Source: Rhizaria sp. SCN 62-66
Lineage: Eukaryota > Rhizaria, unplaced
Assembly: GCA_001724265.1 (NCBI GenBank)
Contig: MEDY01000136.1
Location: forward strand, 1 to 64,000
Reading direction: 5' to 3'
Length of the DNA: 64,000 nucleotides
Made by a program: the position numbers and the translations under genes. Shown here in pieces: positions 23,394 to 34,032 of this stretch. The notes beneath the pieces are model-generated. The model did no database searches. It was not told the DNA's origin and saw only the letters and a program-made list of their open reading frames with translations. Numbering within the stretch: the first letter of the stretch is position 1; each line of letters starts with the position of its first letter.

Positions 23394-26300
23394 TTAAAAA
23401 CTGTTGTTTTCAAAACCGCGATCTCCATGGAAATAAACCGTGGTCTCCTTCTGCTCTTCCTCACTCTCGCTCATGTCGTCCTCACTTCCAAGTTCGGCAT
23501 CACTCTCAGTCTCGCTGTCACTAACAGTGTAGTGGTTGTTGATGGTTGCGGCAGTGTTTATATCGTTGGTCGAGTTGAGAATCTCACCTTTGACAGAAAT
23601 GCGAAGTGCGCGCTCGTTCTTGATCGACACACTGCCCTCGGCCTTGAGCTTGTTTTTCTTCGCACTCTTCCGTTGCGGATATTCCTCATCGTCGAAAGTC
23701 GACGAGTAGATGATCTCGACCTCGCTGTCGCAGCCGGACAATCGCGCCCGCGCGCTTTCCTGTGGGCCGTAGATAGCGTCAAACGCGCGCTCCACGTCCT
23801 CGCCCGCGGCAACCCACGACGACGCGGCCGACAGCTGCGCCGGCACCGGCTCGGACCGCGGCGCGGGGGGCGGCGCGGTGCTGCCGCGGCCGCCACTGCC
23901 GGTGCGGGCGGGGGACGGGCGCCACGCCGCAGGACCCGGCCACGGCGTCGCGCCCACATCGCCGGCGAAGTAGTGGTCCACCCGATCCTTGTCCGTCGCG
24001 CGCACGGTGGTGTCGCGATTGCGGGCGGCGGCCGAGTGGGAGCGGAGACGAGAAGCCACGGCGTTGTCGTCGAGCAGAGCGTGGAGCTCGGAGCCCACGT
24101 AGCTCGAGCATGAGCCAAACCTGAGACAAGCAAAGAGAAGAATTTAAATAAAAAATAGTACATAAAGTGTGAAATCAACTGAGTCATATCAAATATGAGT
24201 CCGACGAAAGACAGACAAAAGATCCAAGTATTCTCCTATGTGACACTTGTTACGTTTTCTCGGTGAGCGTACCTGACGTAGATGTCATTGATGACCTTGT
24301 CAACAATGCCGTACGGCAGCGGCTCGTACGCGCGCCACGCATAGTCAACCATCTGCATCGGGGTAACCCGCGGTGGCGGATACCGGCTTTCGACGCCACT
24401 GTCGTCGTAGATGCCCTGGCCAGTGCTGAGCAAATAGCGGACATTCGGCAGCCGCTCTGCACGACGGTCGCGGTGGAGATCGTTGAAATATTTGTTGATG
24501 CCAGCATCATTGTTGCCGTCCTTTTCTTTAGCAAAACATTCATTAATGTAGGTATTAATCGAGACTTTCGGATCCATCATTTTGGCGTAAAGTGCGTCCG
24601 AGTACATAGCAAGTTCGTTCGGCGTCGTTGGGGTATTCAGTATCGTCCGGAACCTGGTATTACTCAACGCTCCACGCAAGCGCTCATTCGTGAACCCGGT
24701 AATCTCGCGCTTAGGCAGAACAGCAGTGCCAGTGCCGATGGTGAGTTTCATCTCATCGATGACGTCCTGGGTGTCAAGCCAGCCGATGCAGAGCCCGCCT
24801 GGCGAGAGCATGCGCTCGGTCTGTTCGCGCTGCCGCTGCGCCACAAAAGCAACGGCAGACAGCGGCAGCAGGCCGTGGCGCCAGGCAGGGATGATGCCGC
24901 GACGCCGGGACTCGAGCCATTGCTCCTGCTCGTCCGCCGCCGACGCCGAGGCCGCTGTGGGGGACGTGTTTCCGGTGCCGCTGTTGCTGCGGAGGGCACG
25001 CAAGTCGGCGGCGCGCTGGCTTTCGGCCTCGCGGAATCGCGCGAGAACGCGGCCCAGCTCGGCCACCAGCACTTCCTTGGCCTTGCCCGCAAGGGGCAGC
25101 GTCGCCACGTAACTGCGCGGGTCGAGACCGTAGCGGTACATGCGTAGCTTGTTACCGAAAGCCTTGACGTGAGGTAGCACGAAGTCTTTGCGCCACGCCA
25201 GAGGCAGTGCACCCTCTTTGTTGCGCACAGCCTTATCCTTTATCGAAGGTGCGACCTCGCTGCGATGGTCTCCCAACACAGCCCGAGTCGCCATCGCGAC
25301 TTGCAGCGACTCAATCTCTGCGTCAGCAGCGGCTGCAAACGTGGCCTGTCGCAGCGCCCATGCGCGCAGAGTCGATAAAAGTGCGAGCGCGCGCCAGCGC
25401 CGCTGCGTGTAGATGCGCCACTGCAGCGGCGTGAGTAGGCGCCGCACCGAGGGCGGCAGTGGCGTGAAAAAGGCCGACAGTCCCGCGAGCGCGATGTTGC
25501 TCATCAGCGGCGGCATCAGCGCGTGGCTGTTGTCGCGCCCCGTCTGTACGAACACCGTACCCGTGGCGAGCATGATGTCGTCCAGCGGCGCCATCGCGCG
25601 GACCGCGCGCGCCTCGGGTGTGTTATGGCAAGGGGCCGCGCGCGTGGCGACCACGGCGTGATGCGTGGGCAGATACGGCGGGCACGGCACGTTGCCGCCC
25701 GCGCCGCCCGGGACGTGGTGCCGGTACTGGTAGATGAGCTCCTCCGGGAACGCCAGCGTTCGGCGCGCGCGCGTGGCCGTCGCTACGGCCTCAGAGAACG
25801 ACATGAAGAGCTGCGGGCGCAGCATGATCTGGCGCGTCGAGTCCACGGATGCTTTACTGAGAGCATCATCACCATCGTCTTTGCTGACCGTGCGCTTGGC
25901 AGAGCGCCCGCGCTGTGAAGAAGAATTGGCAACCTTACCAGTATCGACAGTGATTTGAGCAGGGTTGACGTCGTCTTCACTCTTCGCAACGTTGCCAGCA
26001 CCAGCAGCAGTCGGCTTGATCGAGAACGTGCCTGACGCCTTAAGTTTGATTTGGCGCCCAGAACCATTGCCTTCAGTTTTGCTTGCGGTCGCCACGTTAC
26101 TGCGTGCCATGGACGCGTACGTCGCAGACGCTTTGCTATCATCATCAAACCGGCCGCGCTTGACCACAGGCGCAGCTGGAAGAGTGCTCTGCGGCACTTT
26201 CACGCCCTCGTCCGACCGGACCGTGGACTTAGACGCCGCGGCCACAGCGACAGCGGCCAACTCTGCAGGTGTGCGGCGGGTTGCCACTGAGATTGGGGAA

Positions 26301-29300
26301 GATGACCGTGTCACAGGTGAGGTCGCGTGCACAGGCGTTGCAGTGCTGCGCACCGCCCTCAAAGCGCGCACCTGGCCGATGTCGACACCGGTGGCTTTGT
26401 AGATCGCGGCGATATCCTTCATGTCGGCATCCGGCTCGTCGAATGCACTTAAGTCATCGCCATCGCTGTCACTCGTCGTGTCGCGTGTCCTCACGCCGTC
26501 CGCGCGCATGCGCTCGCGCGTTGCTCTCTTTGCTGTCGCTAATTTGTCGCGCGCATCAGCCTGTAGAGAGAGCGTCGATGTGGCATCAGCGCGCGAGAAA
26601 AGCGGCCAGTGCGCCGCGCCCACCGCGACAGCCGCGGCCACGACGGCGGGCACGCACGTCTTGTCCCAGCCGCCCAGCGCATCGTACGCCTCGTGGTCGC
26701 CGCAGCCCACGCTGCGCGCGAGATAGTGCAGGTTGTAAGGTTCGGCATCGCTATCGCTGGGGCTAGAGCTGCTGCCATCACTAGCGTTTGTCGCATCTGC
26801 TGCATCCCTGGGGGAGTTCCGATTCTCTTCCTCCTCCTCCTCATCATCATCTCGGTCGCGCATCAGTCGCTGCCGCTGCTGCAACTGCTGCTGCCGTTGC
26901 TGCTGTTGCTGGAGCGTTTGCTGATGTTGCTCCTTGCGAAGCCGCCTGCGGCTCTCGCGCGAGACTTCGCGCTGCTGCTGCCTCGCCTCGCGCCTGCGCC
27001 TGCGCTCCGCGCGCTGCTTGCGCCGCGCGCGGTCGATCCGGCGCGCCAGCTGCGGTAGCTTGTCGCGCGGCGTGACGTCGGCCCAGTCCAGCGCGTCGTC
27101 GTCAAGCCAGCTGAAGGTCGCGTCATGCTTGGTCACCATGTTGAACAGAGTCACCCGCTGCCGCGCCGCGGCCTCGGTCGCGGCCGCGGGGGCCGTGCTC
27201 GCCCACCACGGCAGCCGCGGCGCCGTCTTGGGCGCGCTGGCCGACCGCGGGATCGTGCCCGCCGCGTCCGCGCCGAGACGCCGCGACACGGCCAGCCAAA
27301 GCCGGCGCCAGTGCAGGTCGTCGGCGTCGCGCGCGCACTGCTCCGTGGCCACCGTGCGCGCCTCGATGTGCTTGTCCAGCGCCGCGCGCTCGCGGCGGGC
27401 CAGCTCCTCGAGCCGGCGCTGCTCCGCGGCGGCCAGCTCGGCTGCCACGAGCGCAGCGTCGGGCGGCGGCGGCTGCGGGGCGACCGGGTACCGCTGCATA
27501 AAGCTCTCGAGGCTGATGATGGTCTCGCCCGTGATGGGGCCTGACTGCGGAGGGCGCAGCCGGTCCAGCGGCAGGTCAGACGTGTGCGCCGCCGCCGCTG
27601 CCGCTGCCGCCGCTGCAGCTGCAGCATCAACAACAGCTGCAGCTGCGGCAGAAGCCGTGTCAGCATCATTATCGCCGTTCTGAGCATCATCCTGTACGAC
27701 GTCTTCGAGCCCCTGGTTCGGACCGAGGATGCGCTTGCCGAGGTTGGCGACGCTGCCGAACGCGGTGCGTGCGGCCCCGCGCTGCGGCAGCGTACGCAGC
27801 GACGCGGGCGCGGCGCCGGGCGCGCTGGTGACGCCCATCGGCATGTCCTGGCGCTTGTGGCGCGAGGACTGACGCGTGGACGTGACGGGAACGAGCACCT
27901 CCTTGACTTTGATGAACAACGGGCCCTTCTCGCGCTCCCGGGCCGCGAAGGCCGCGAGCTCCTCGTAGGTCATGTTGATGCCCGTGCAGGGGCCGACCCA
28001 GGTGAAGAGGTCGTCGCGCTTGCTCGTGTTACGCACGTGTTCGACCAGCGCCGCCGTTTTGGCCGTCACTGCGGGCCGCGGGTAGACAGGCTTGTGGTCT
28101 TCGTAGAAGCGTCTGTGCGCGCCCGCGGCGAAGACGACGCACGCCTCGTCGTCCCACGCGATGTCGTAAAAGCGCGAATCGCCCCACACCCACTCGAGCG
28201 CCCGCGAGCCCGTCAGCGTCACGACCTCGAACATCACCATCATCGGGGTCGTCGCCGCCGCCGCGGGCTTCGGCGCACGGACGGCCAGGCTGCTGCCGAG
28301 CTAGCCGACGCCGCAGCCGTCCCTGCGCAGGGCGGCGCTGCTAATGTGATGACTGGCTTGCTTCTGGTGGCTCTTGCCGGCACCGTTTTCGTCCAAGCTG
28401 TCGCGCGAGCTCACGTCCGACGCGTCCGAGTCTGACCCCGTGTCGCTGCCGCGGAAGTACTCGAGCAGCGCGGGCGACCCCGCGGCGCGCGCGGCGCGGG
28501 CCGAGGCGCGGACAGCGGCGATGGCGGCGCGACCGCTGATGCGCAGCACGAGCCCGCGTGCGGTCGAGTGCACGGTCGCAACTGTGGGCAGGCCGTCGGG
28601 GCCCACAGCGTCGACCACACTGTCGGTCACACTGCCCATGGCGCTGCCCACGGCGCTGGTCGCGGCAGCCGCGACCGCGGCGGCACTCGCTTTGCCGGCA
28701 AAACTCGCGCTGGGGCTGATGGTATTGGAGCGAGGGCCGCTCGTGGCGAAACGGTTGCCCCTTGTGGTATTATTGTTGCTGCTGTTATTACTTCTCCGGC
28801 TGCTGCTACTGCGAATGCTAATGCCGCTGCTGTTATCGCTAACGCTGATGGCGCTGCTGCTGCTTTTGCTCGAAGGAGTGAGCGAAGACGGCTGTAAAGA
28901 TGGCAATAAAGACGACGACGAAGAGTGCGAAGATGATGGCGCAGCAGAGCCTGGCTCACGCTTCACCAACTGCCCGGGCGGCGCAGCGCGGCTGGGTGTG
29001 CCATTCGCGGCGGGCACCACACCAAGCTCCTGCCTCACGAAGAGTGTAGGTTTAGCGCGGGCCTCACCCTCAGTATCGCTCTCGGACAAGAGCTCACCAT
29101 CACTACCCCCATCAGCGCCATCGTCGTCAGCATCGTCGTCGCCGCCGTCGCCGTTGTCGTCGAAGTCGGAGCTGGTCTCGATGGGGCCCATAAGGCCCGC
29201 GGGGGCCGTGACGAGCGCGATGTCGTCGACGCGGAGCTCCATGGCCGTGGCGTGGCTAGACATGGCAGCAATCGTGGCCACAATGCGCGCCTTGGCCGCC

Positions 29301-32011
29301 GCCTCCTCGGCATCGACGTCGATGCAGACGTCAGAGTCGAACCCTCCGTCACTCTCGCTCCCGCTTCCACGGCCGCGACCACCGGGACCGTCGCTGTCAC
29401 TGTCGCCTGAAGTGCTCGTGTCGCCGTCGCTTGAAGCGCTTGTGTCGCTGTCGCTGTCGCTGATGCTAATAGTGTCGCCAAACCCCATGGCACTCTGGCT
29501 CGCTGCCTTCCTATCGCCTGTCGCGGCTCTGCTGCCCGAGTGCTTCTGCAGGTGCATCTGCGCGCGCGCCTGCGCCTCCCGGTCAATCTCGCTCACAACC
29601 CGCACGACCGACTCAAGCCGCGCCTCGTGGAAGAGCCGCGGGAAGCGCTCCGCGTCGGGCTTGCGCCGCAGCAGCAGCGCGCGCGCCGCAGCGAGCTACG
29701 CCTCCGACACCGCCGTAACGGCCTTACCGCGCCCGGGCGACGACGGCGCCTTCTTCGCGGCGGCGGCGATGGCCGCGGCCTCGGCGAGCGCGGCACTCAG
29801 CGGCGGCGGGGGGGCGAAGCGCCCGTGGGGCTTGTACTCGCGGTCGCGCTCCAGATCGATCACGAACTTGGGAGGCGGCGGCGGGCGCGACGCCGCTGCC
29901 GCAACAGACGCGCTCGAGCTCTCAGCGCTTATGTTGCTGGTGCTGCCGGTGGGGAGCGGCGCGGCGGCCGCGGCCGAGGCAGCGGCTGCGGCGGCCGCGT
30001 CGGCAGCGGGGTCGGGCGGGAGTTTCGCGTACGCGGGCTCAGTCTCCGGCATCTTGGCCTCGATGCAGCGAACCTTGCGGTAGATGTACGCCGTTTTGCC
30101 CTCGGACGAGCCCTGCATGGTACACGAGAGCATGGCGACGGGCTCGACAACGTAGCCGAACTCGCCGATCACCATCTTGGGCGGCTGGAACGACACGAGC
30201 GCAATGCACGACTGCGACTGGTTGAAGAGCCGCGCGAGATGCACCTGCGTCTGGTGGCCGAGTGCGATATCGAACTGGTACACGTGCGTGAAGGGCTCGA
30301 GCGTCGCCATCTTGGTCGCGTCGCCCGCGGCGAAGCGCACGCCCGCGAGCGCGCCCGTGCCGTGCGGTGACGCCACGGCCGCGCGCACTGCCTCAGCGGC
30401 GCGCACAGCGTGCTCGGGCAGCGGCAGCGGCACGCCGCCGAGCCCGCGCGGCCGCAGCGCGGCGGGGTCGTCGCGCTCGCGCGCCTCATCACGCATGGCT
30501 GCGGCGGCCAGCACCGTGGCCACGCCGCCCGTCCAAGCCCACTCGCGGCCCGCGAGAGCCTCGGCCACAGCGGCGCGCTCCTCCCCCTGCCCGTGCGGCG
30601 GCGGCATCAGCACCGTCGGCACGTGCGGCAGCCCCAGCTTGGTGACCACGGCGCGCCACAGCGCGGGCGCGTCGGCGTCAGTCAGCGCCGCCACCTGCGA
30701 CAGAGGGAACGTGCCGGGGTACTCGTGCCGGTTCGGGCGCCGGCCGGAGCCGGCCGGGACAGCGGAAGCGGAGGACGAGTCGGTGCTGCCTTTCGCTTTA
30801 ACAGCAGGCTTCCCCTTGCCCTTGCCGTTCTTGCTCCCTTTGCTACTGTTGTTGTTGGTGGTGGTGGTGTTGCTGTTACTGCTGCGGCCGTTACTCTTGC
30901 CGCAGGTGCGCACGGGGGAGGCGGAGGCCTGGTGCCGGGCCGGGCTGGCTGCGGGCGTCGTGCTGCGGCCGCTCCGCGTCCTCACTCTGCTCCTGCTGTC
31001 GGCGCCATCGTCGTTGTCGCTGTCGTCGATGACGATCAAGTCATCGTCATCGTTGTCGTCGTCGAGCGCGTCGTCGTCGTCGTCGTCGTCGTCGCTGTCC
31101 TGCGTGGCGGCCTCCTTCATCAGCGACGCCGACTGCGGGTTGGCCCTCATAACGTCGTCGACGCTGCTCGCCACAGCGGCGCGCACGCGGGAGACGTCGA
31201 ACGGCGTCCCCGTGGCGCGCGCGCGCGCGTCTTCGGCGAAGACGGGCGCCACGAACGAGATGTTGTACACCGAGATATCGACGCGCGGACGCATGAGCTC
31301 AATGCCGGCGCTGATGCGGCAGCCGAAGGCCAGTGCGGCGTGCAGCGAGGGCTTGCCGAAGCCGGAGCCGATGTCGATGAAGGCCGAGGACGGGGAGAGG
31401 CCGGTGAAGAGGTGCAGGGCGATGAGGATGCGGTGCACGTCGCCGCGCGAGATCTCCCCGTACAGTGAGCCGCCGCAGCCCTCGCCGCCAAGCTTGTCGC
31501 AGAACCTGAGGCTGTCATAGAGCGCGCGCACGGCGACGGGGATGCCCGGCAGCGCCTGCTGAATGGCTAGGTTGACGCGCGGCGCGCTGCGGAGGCGAGT
31601 GATGCCCGCGCTGTGCAGGTCGTCCATCAGGGCGTACGCGCGGGTTTGCTCGACAACGCAACGCGCGCAGAACCAGCTCTCGTTCTCGCTCGGGAGAGGC
31701 TGGAGCCCCGGGTGGCAGTTGGCGTGAAAGCAGAGGCTGCAGCGGTCGCAGTACACGCCGCTGTTCTACCTCGTCGCTGTCGGGGCGGAAACGAGCGGTC
31801 ACGAGTAATAATGGGGAAAATAAGCAATCAATGAGTTTTTTCGCGCTTCAGTATGATGCGAAACCCGACTTGATAATGAACACGAAATGATGTGACGAAG
31901 AGGAGTTGACTAGTCAGATGTGTGAAGGGTCGACGGACCTGCGATGCTGCCGCAGTGGTGGCAGTGGGCATCGAATGAGTTCTTATCCGCGCGGTGCGCC
32001 CAGATAGACAT
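23394..32011 (-). CDS. PHD finger plus DOT1-like methyltransferase, giant, three in-frame UAGs
   Basis: Three exons: 32011-31939, 31776-24273 and 24120-23394 (TAA), about 2,767 residues. Donors are GTCCGT and GTACGC. A C4HC3 PHD finger spans residues 17-64 (C17, C20, C34, C37, H42, C45, C61, C64); UAG at residue 28 lies inside it. A DOT1-like SAM methyltransferase follows: YGEI near residue 129, the SAM loop AFIDIGSGFGKPS near 155, an acidic insertion, then VYQFDIALGHQTQVHLARLF near 523. DOT1 enzymes methylate histone H3 on the nucleosome core. UAG codons also occur at residues 718 and 1183. Beyond 1183 comes a region I do not recognise, with well-formed sequence at its start (EWVWGDSRFYDIAWDDEACV) and end (VDYAWRAYEPLPYGIVDKVI) around charged coiled-coil and low-complexity stretches. 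Were TAG a stop, this would be three fragments, two of them without a start. The ATG at 32011 is the likeliest start; an upstream exon is not excluded. Confidence 0.75.
28301..28303 (-). other. In-frame UAG codon read as sense
   Basis: Residue 1183 of the PHD-DOT1-like protein, between GCGVG and LGSSLAVRAPKP. The frame stays open for more than 1,300 codons afterwards. Confidence 0.75.
29696..29698 (-). other. In-frame UAG codon read as sense
   Basis: Residue 718 of the PHD-DOT1-like protein, between TAVSEA and LAAARALLLRRKPDAERF. The following residues form a charged helix, with no ATG nearby to begin a new protein. Confidence 0.78.
31766..31768 (-). other. In-frame UAG codon inside a PHD zinc finger
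   Basis: Residue 28, between zinc ligands C20 and C34. Exon 1 ends in phase 1. Of the AG acceptors near the start of exon 2, only CGACAG (31778-31777) keeps the frame of YCDRCSLCFH, and that frame passes through TAG. The AGs at or after the TAG shift the frame and lose the finger. Confidence 0.8.
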
Positions 32012-32437
32012 AGTGCTGTAACGTTCGGGCGGGATTGAAACCCCGCGGGTGCGCTTTAGGCAAAATAATGACAATCTAGGTGGAGATTCTGGATTGATGC
32101 CTCGACCACTTGCGCGCGAAGAAAGGGGGCACAAAGCCTCCTGAGTTTGGAAAGGTATACAGCGACTTTGTGAGACACAATTAAAGTGTGTTGAATAATG
32201 TTGCAGCTCATAATTGGACAGACAAATATACCTCTATCAACGGTGTTTGCACAGCTCTTGAGCCTACTGAAATATGACCCATCTTCGCTCAATGGACTCG
32301 GACCAAATAATCCTTTTATGCAGTGACTGTGACCGTGGGCCGCTTGCTCGCTCGTAGTGGCGAGCCGTGGGGGGCGGCTGGTCAAGATGAGAGGGGCGGT
32401 CAAGACGGCGTTGCGCATAGCTTTGGTTTAACACACA
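32012..32437. promoter_or_regulatory. Compact bidirectional promoter region
   Basis: 426 bp between the start codons of the PHD-DOT1-like gene (-) and RLP24 (+). It must hold both promoters and 5' UTRs. GGTCAAGA occurs at about 32381 and again at about 32398, near the RLP24 start; a similar GGTCAAGATGG overlaps the NOG1 start codon. No TATA element is evident at a fixed distance. Confidence 0.45.
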
Positions 32438-33315
32438 ATGGTACGTCATTTTGTCTTTTTCGTGCACAACGTGATTTAATTCTGTCGGAAATAGTCTATC
32501 ATTTATTTAGCTCTTTGTTTTGGCGCCCCAAGCCCTATTTCTGAGCTTTGGAAAATCATCGAACCGTCACTCATGTCTGTCCTTGCTCTGTTTATCTCTT
32601 CCCCTTCGTCTCACCTCCACAGCGTATTGAGAAGTGTTATTTCTGCTCCGGGCCGATTTACCCCGGCATGGGCATCATGTTCGTGCGTAACGATTGCAAG
32701 GTCCGTCTTTTTTCCCTCTCCCGCACCCCGTTTCCCGTGGCTTGACTAGAGCTTTTCTCTGTTCTTCTGTGTCGCTCCCTTCGTCTCCACTCGCCCGAGC
32801 CTCACTCTTTCTCTTTCTCACCTCACTTCCTGCATCAACAGGCTCTCCGCTTCTGCAAGTCCAAGTGCTTCCGCAACTTCAAGCTGCGCCGCAACCCGCG
32901 TAAGATCCGCTGGACCAAGGCGTTCCGCAAGGCGCACGGCAAGGACATGGCCGTCGACTCGGTCTTCGAGTTCGAGCGCCGCCGCCACCGCCCCGTCAAG
33001 TACGATCGCGAGCTCATGGGCGCGACGCTGCGCGCGATGAAGCGCATTGAGGAGATCCGCCTGGCTCGCGAGGCGCGCTTCAAGGCGCTGCGCTTCCGCC
33101 TGGCTGCCAAGCAGAAGAAGGAGCACGCGCTGCGCGAGATCAAGGAGGGCATCGACCTCATCATGTCCCCGCTCGTGCGTCAGGGCAAGGACCTCAACCA
33201 GGACGAGCTCATCCGCCTCGCCAACGAGGTCTCGGACCGCGCCAAGGCTAACAAGGCCCGCGTGCGCGCCGGCAAGAAGCCCATCAGCATGGACGACGAG
33301 GAGGACGACGAGTAA
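32438..33315 (+). CDS. RLP24: RLP24, pre-60S ribosome assembly factor (L24e family)
   Basis: Three exons: 32438-32440 (only the ATG), 32623-32700 and 32842-33315 (TAA), giving 184 residues, close to the family's 163-199. The first intron begins GTACGT directly after ATG; the second begins GTCCGT. The start [20 protein letters not shown] is nearly identical to RLP24/RSL24D1 from yeast and human and fixes the split start codon. Zinc ligands are C6, C9, C32 and C36 (FCKSKC). [20 protein letters not shown] and the acidic tail DDEEDDE are also typical. RLP24 holds the place of ribosomal protein L24 on pre-60S particles, works with NOG1, and is released by the Drg1/AFG2 ATPase through its C-terminal tail. 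It shares a 426-bp promoter region with the PHD-DOT1-like gene. NOG1, its partner, lies about 26 kb downstream. Confidence 0.95.
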
Positions 33316-34032
33316 GCGCGCAGGCCTCCGCTCCGCTCTCTGCTCTCTCACGGAGCTTAACAACAATAACAACAGCAATCATAACAATAATAACAACAGT
33401 CAACATCAACAGCAATGCCTAGCCTCGTCTTGAAAAGCTGGGTCTGTCTCGCGCCGCCCCGGTGCCGCAGTCTTTGCGGCAGTGGCGGGTGCGCTCTCAC
33501 GCTCACAGCAAACGTCATCATTTCTCTCTTGTTACAATGTGCTTTGATGGCTTGGCCCTGTGTATGTGCGTGAAAGGACCGAGACTGGTCTTTCTGTCTC
33601 TCACTCCTGGATGTGTTTTTAGTTTTTCCTCATCTCTCGTTCAGTGCAGCTGTGAGCCGTTTTATTCATTTTACCTTGGTCGCGCGTCTGCTCTCTTGCT
33701 AGTCTAGTACGCTACGCTTGGTGTGGCGCCGATCTGTTTACAATAGTCGTATGTAACCGCAATCGGACCAATCGTCTGCTTGCGCAACGCGAACATGTGC
33801 TGTCTCTAGTCACAACCTGACTTAGGCCTGTCGTGCCCGCGGGTGTTCCTCATAATACAACAATATTTTAAAATCAAATTAAACGAATGTAAAGAAACGA
33901 GTTGTTTATTTGATATCATTGTCGAGAACTGTCTGGGTAAAAACTATAAAGAAATATAGAAAATTGAACTCACGCCTCGAACAAGCATGGATGTAAGTGT
34001 TGTTTCATTGTTTGCTAAGTATTCCCGCTTCC
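33316..34032. other. Convergent spacer with AAC/AAT-rich repeat
   Basis: 717 bp between the 3' ends of RLP24 (+) and the nuclease-helicase gene (-). An imperfect AACAATAAC-type repeat lies at about 33359-33416, directly after the RLP24 stop, in its presumed 3' UTR. Nothing else is recognised. Confidence 0.55.

Noticed and set aside
28301-31776. Three separate minus-strand genes ending at TAG 29696 and TAG 28301
   Set aside because: All are in one frame with coding continuity; two pieces lack starts, and no promoter-like AT-rich gap lies between them.
32020-32080. T-arm-like GGGGTTTCAATCCC on the minus strand suggesting a tRNA
   Set aside because: The stem-loop spacing is wrong (eight-base loop) and no acceptor or anticodon arms can be folded around it.
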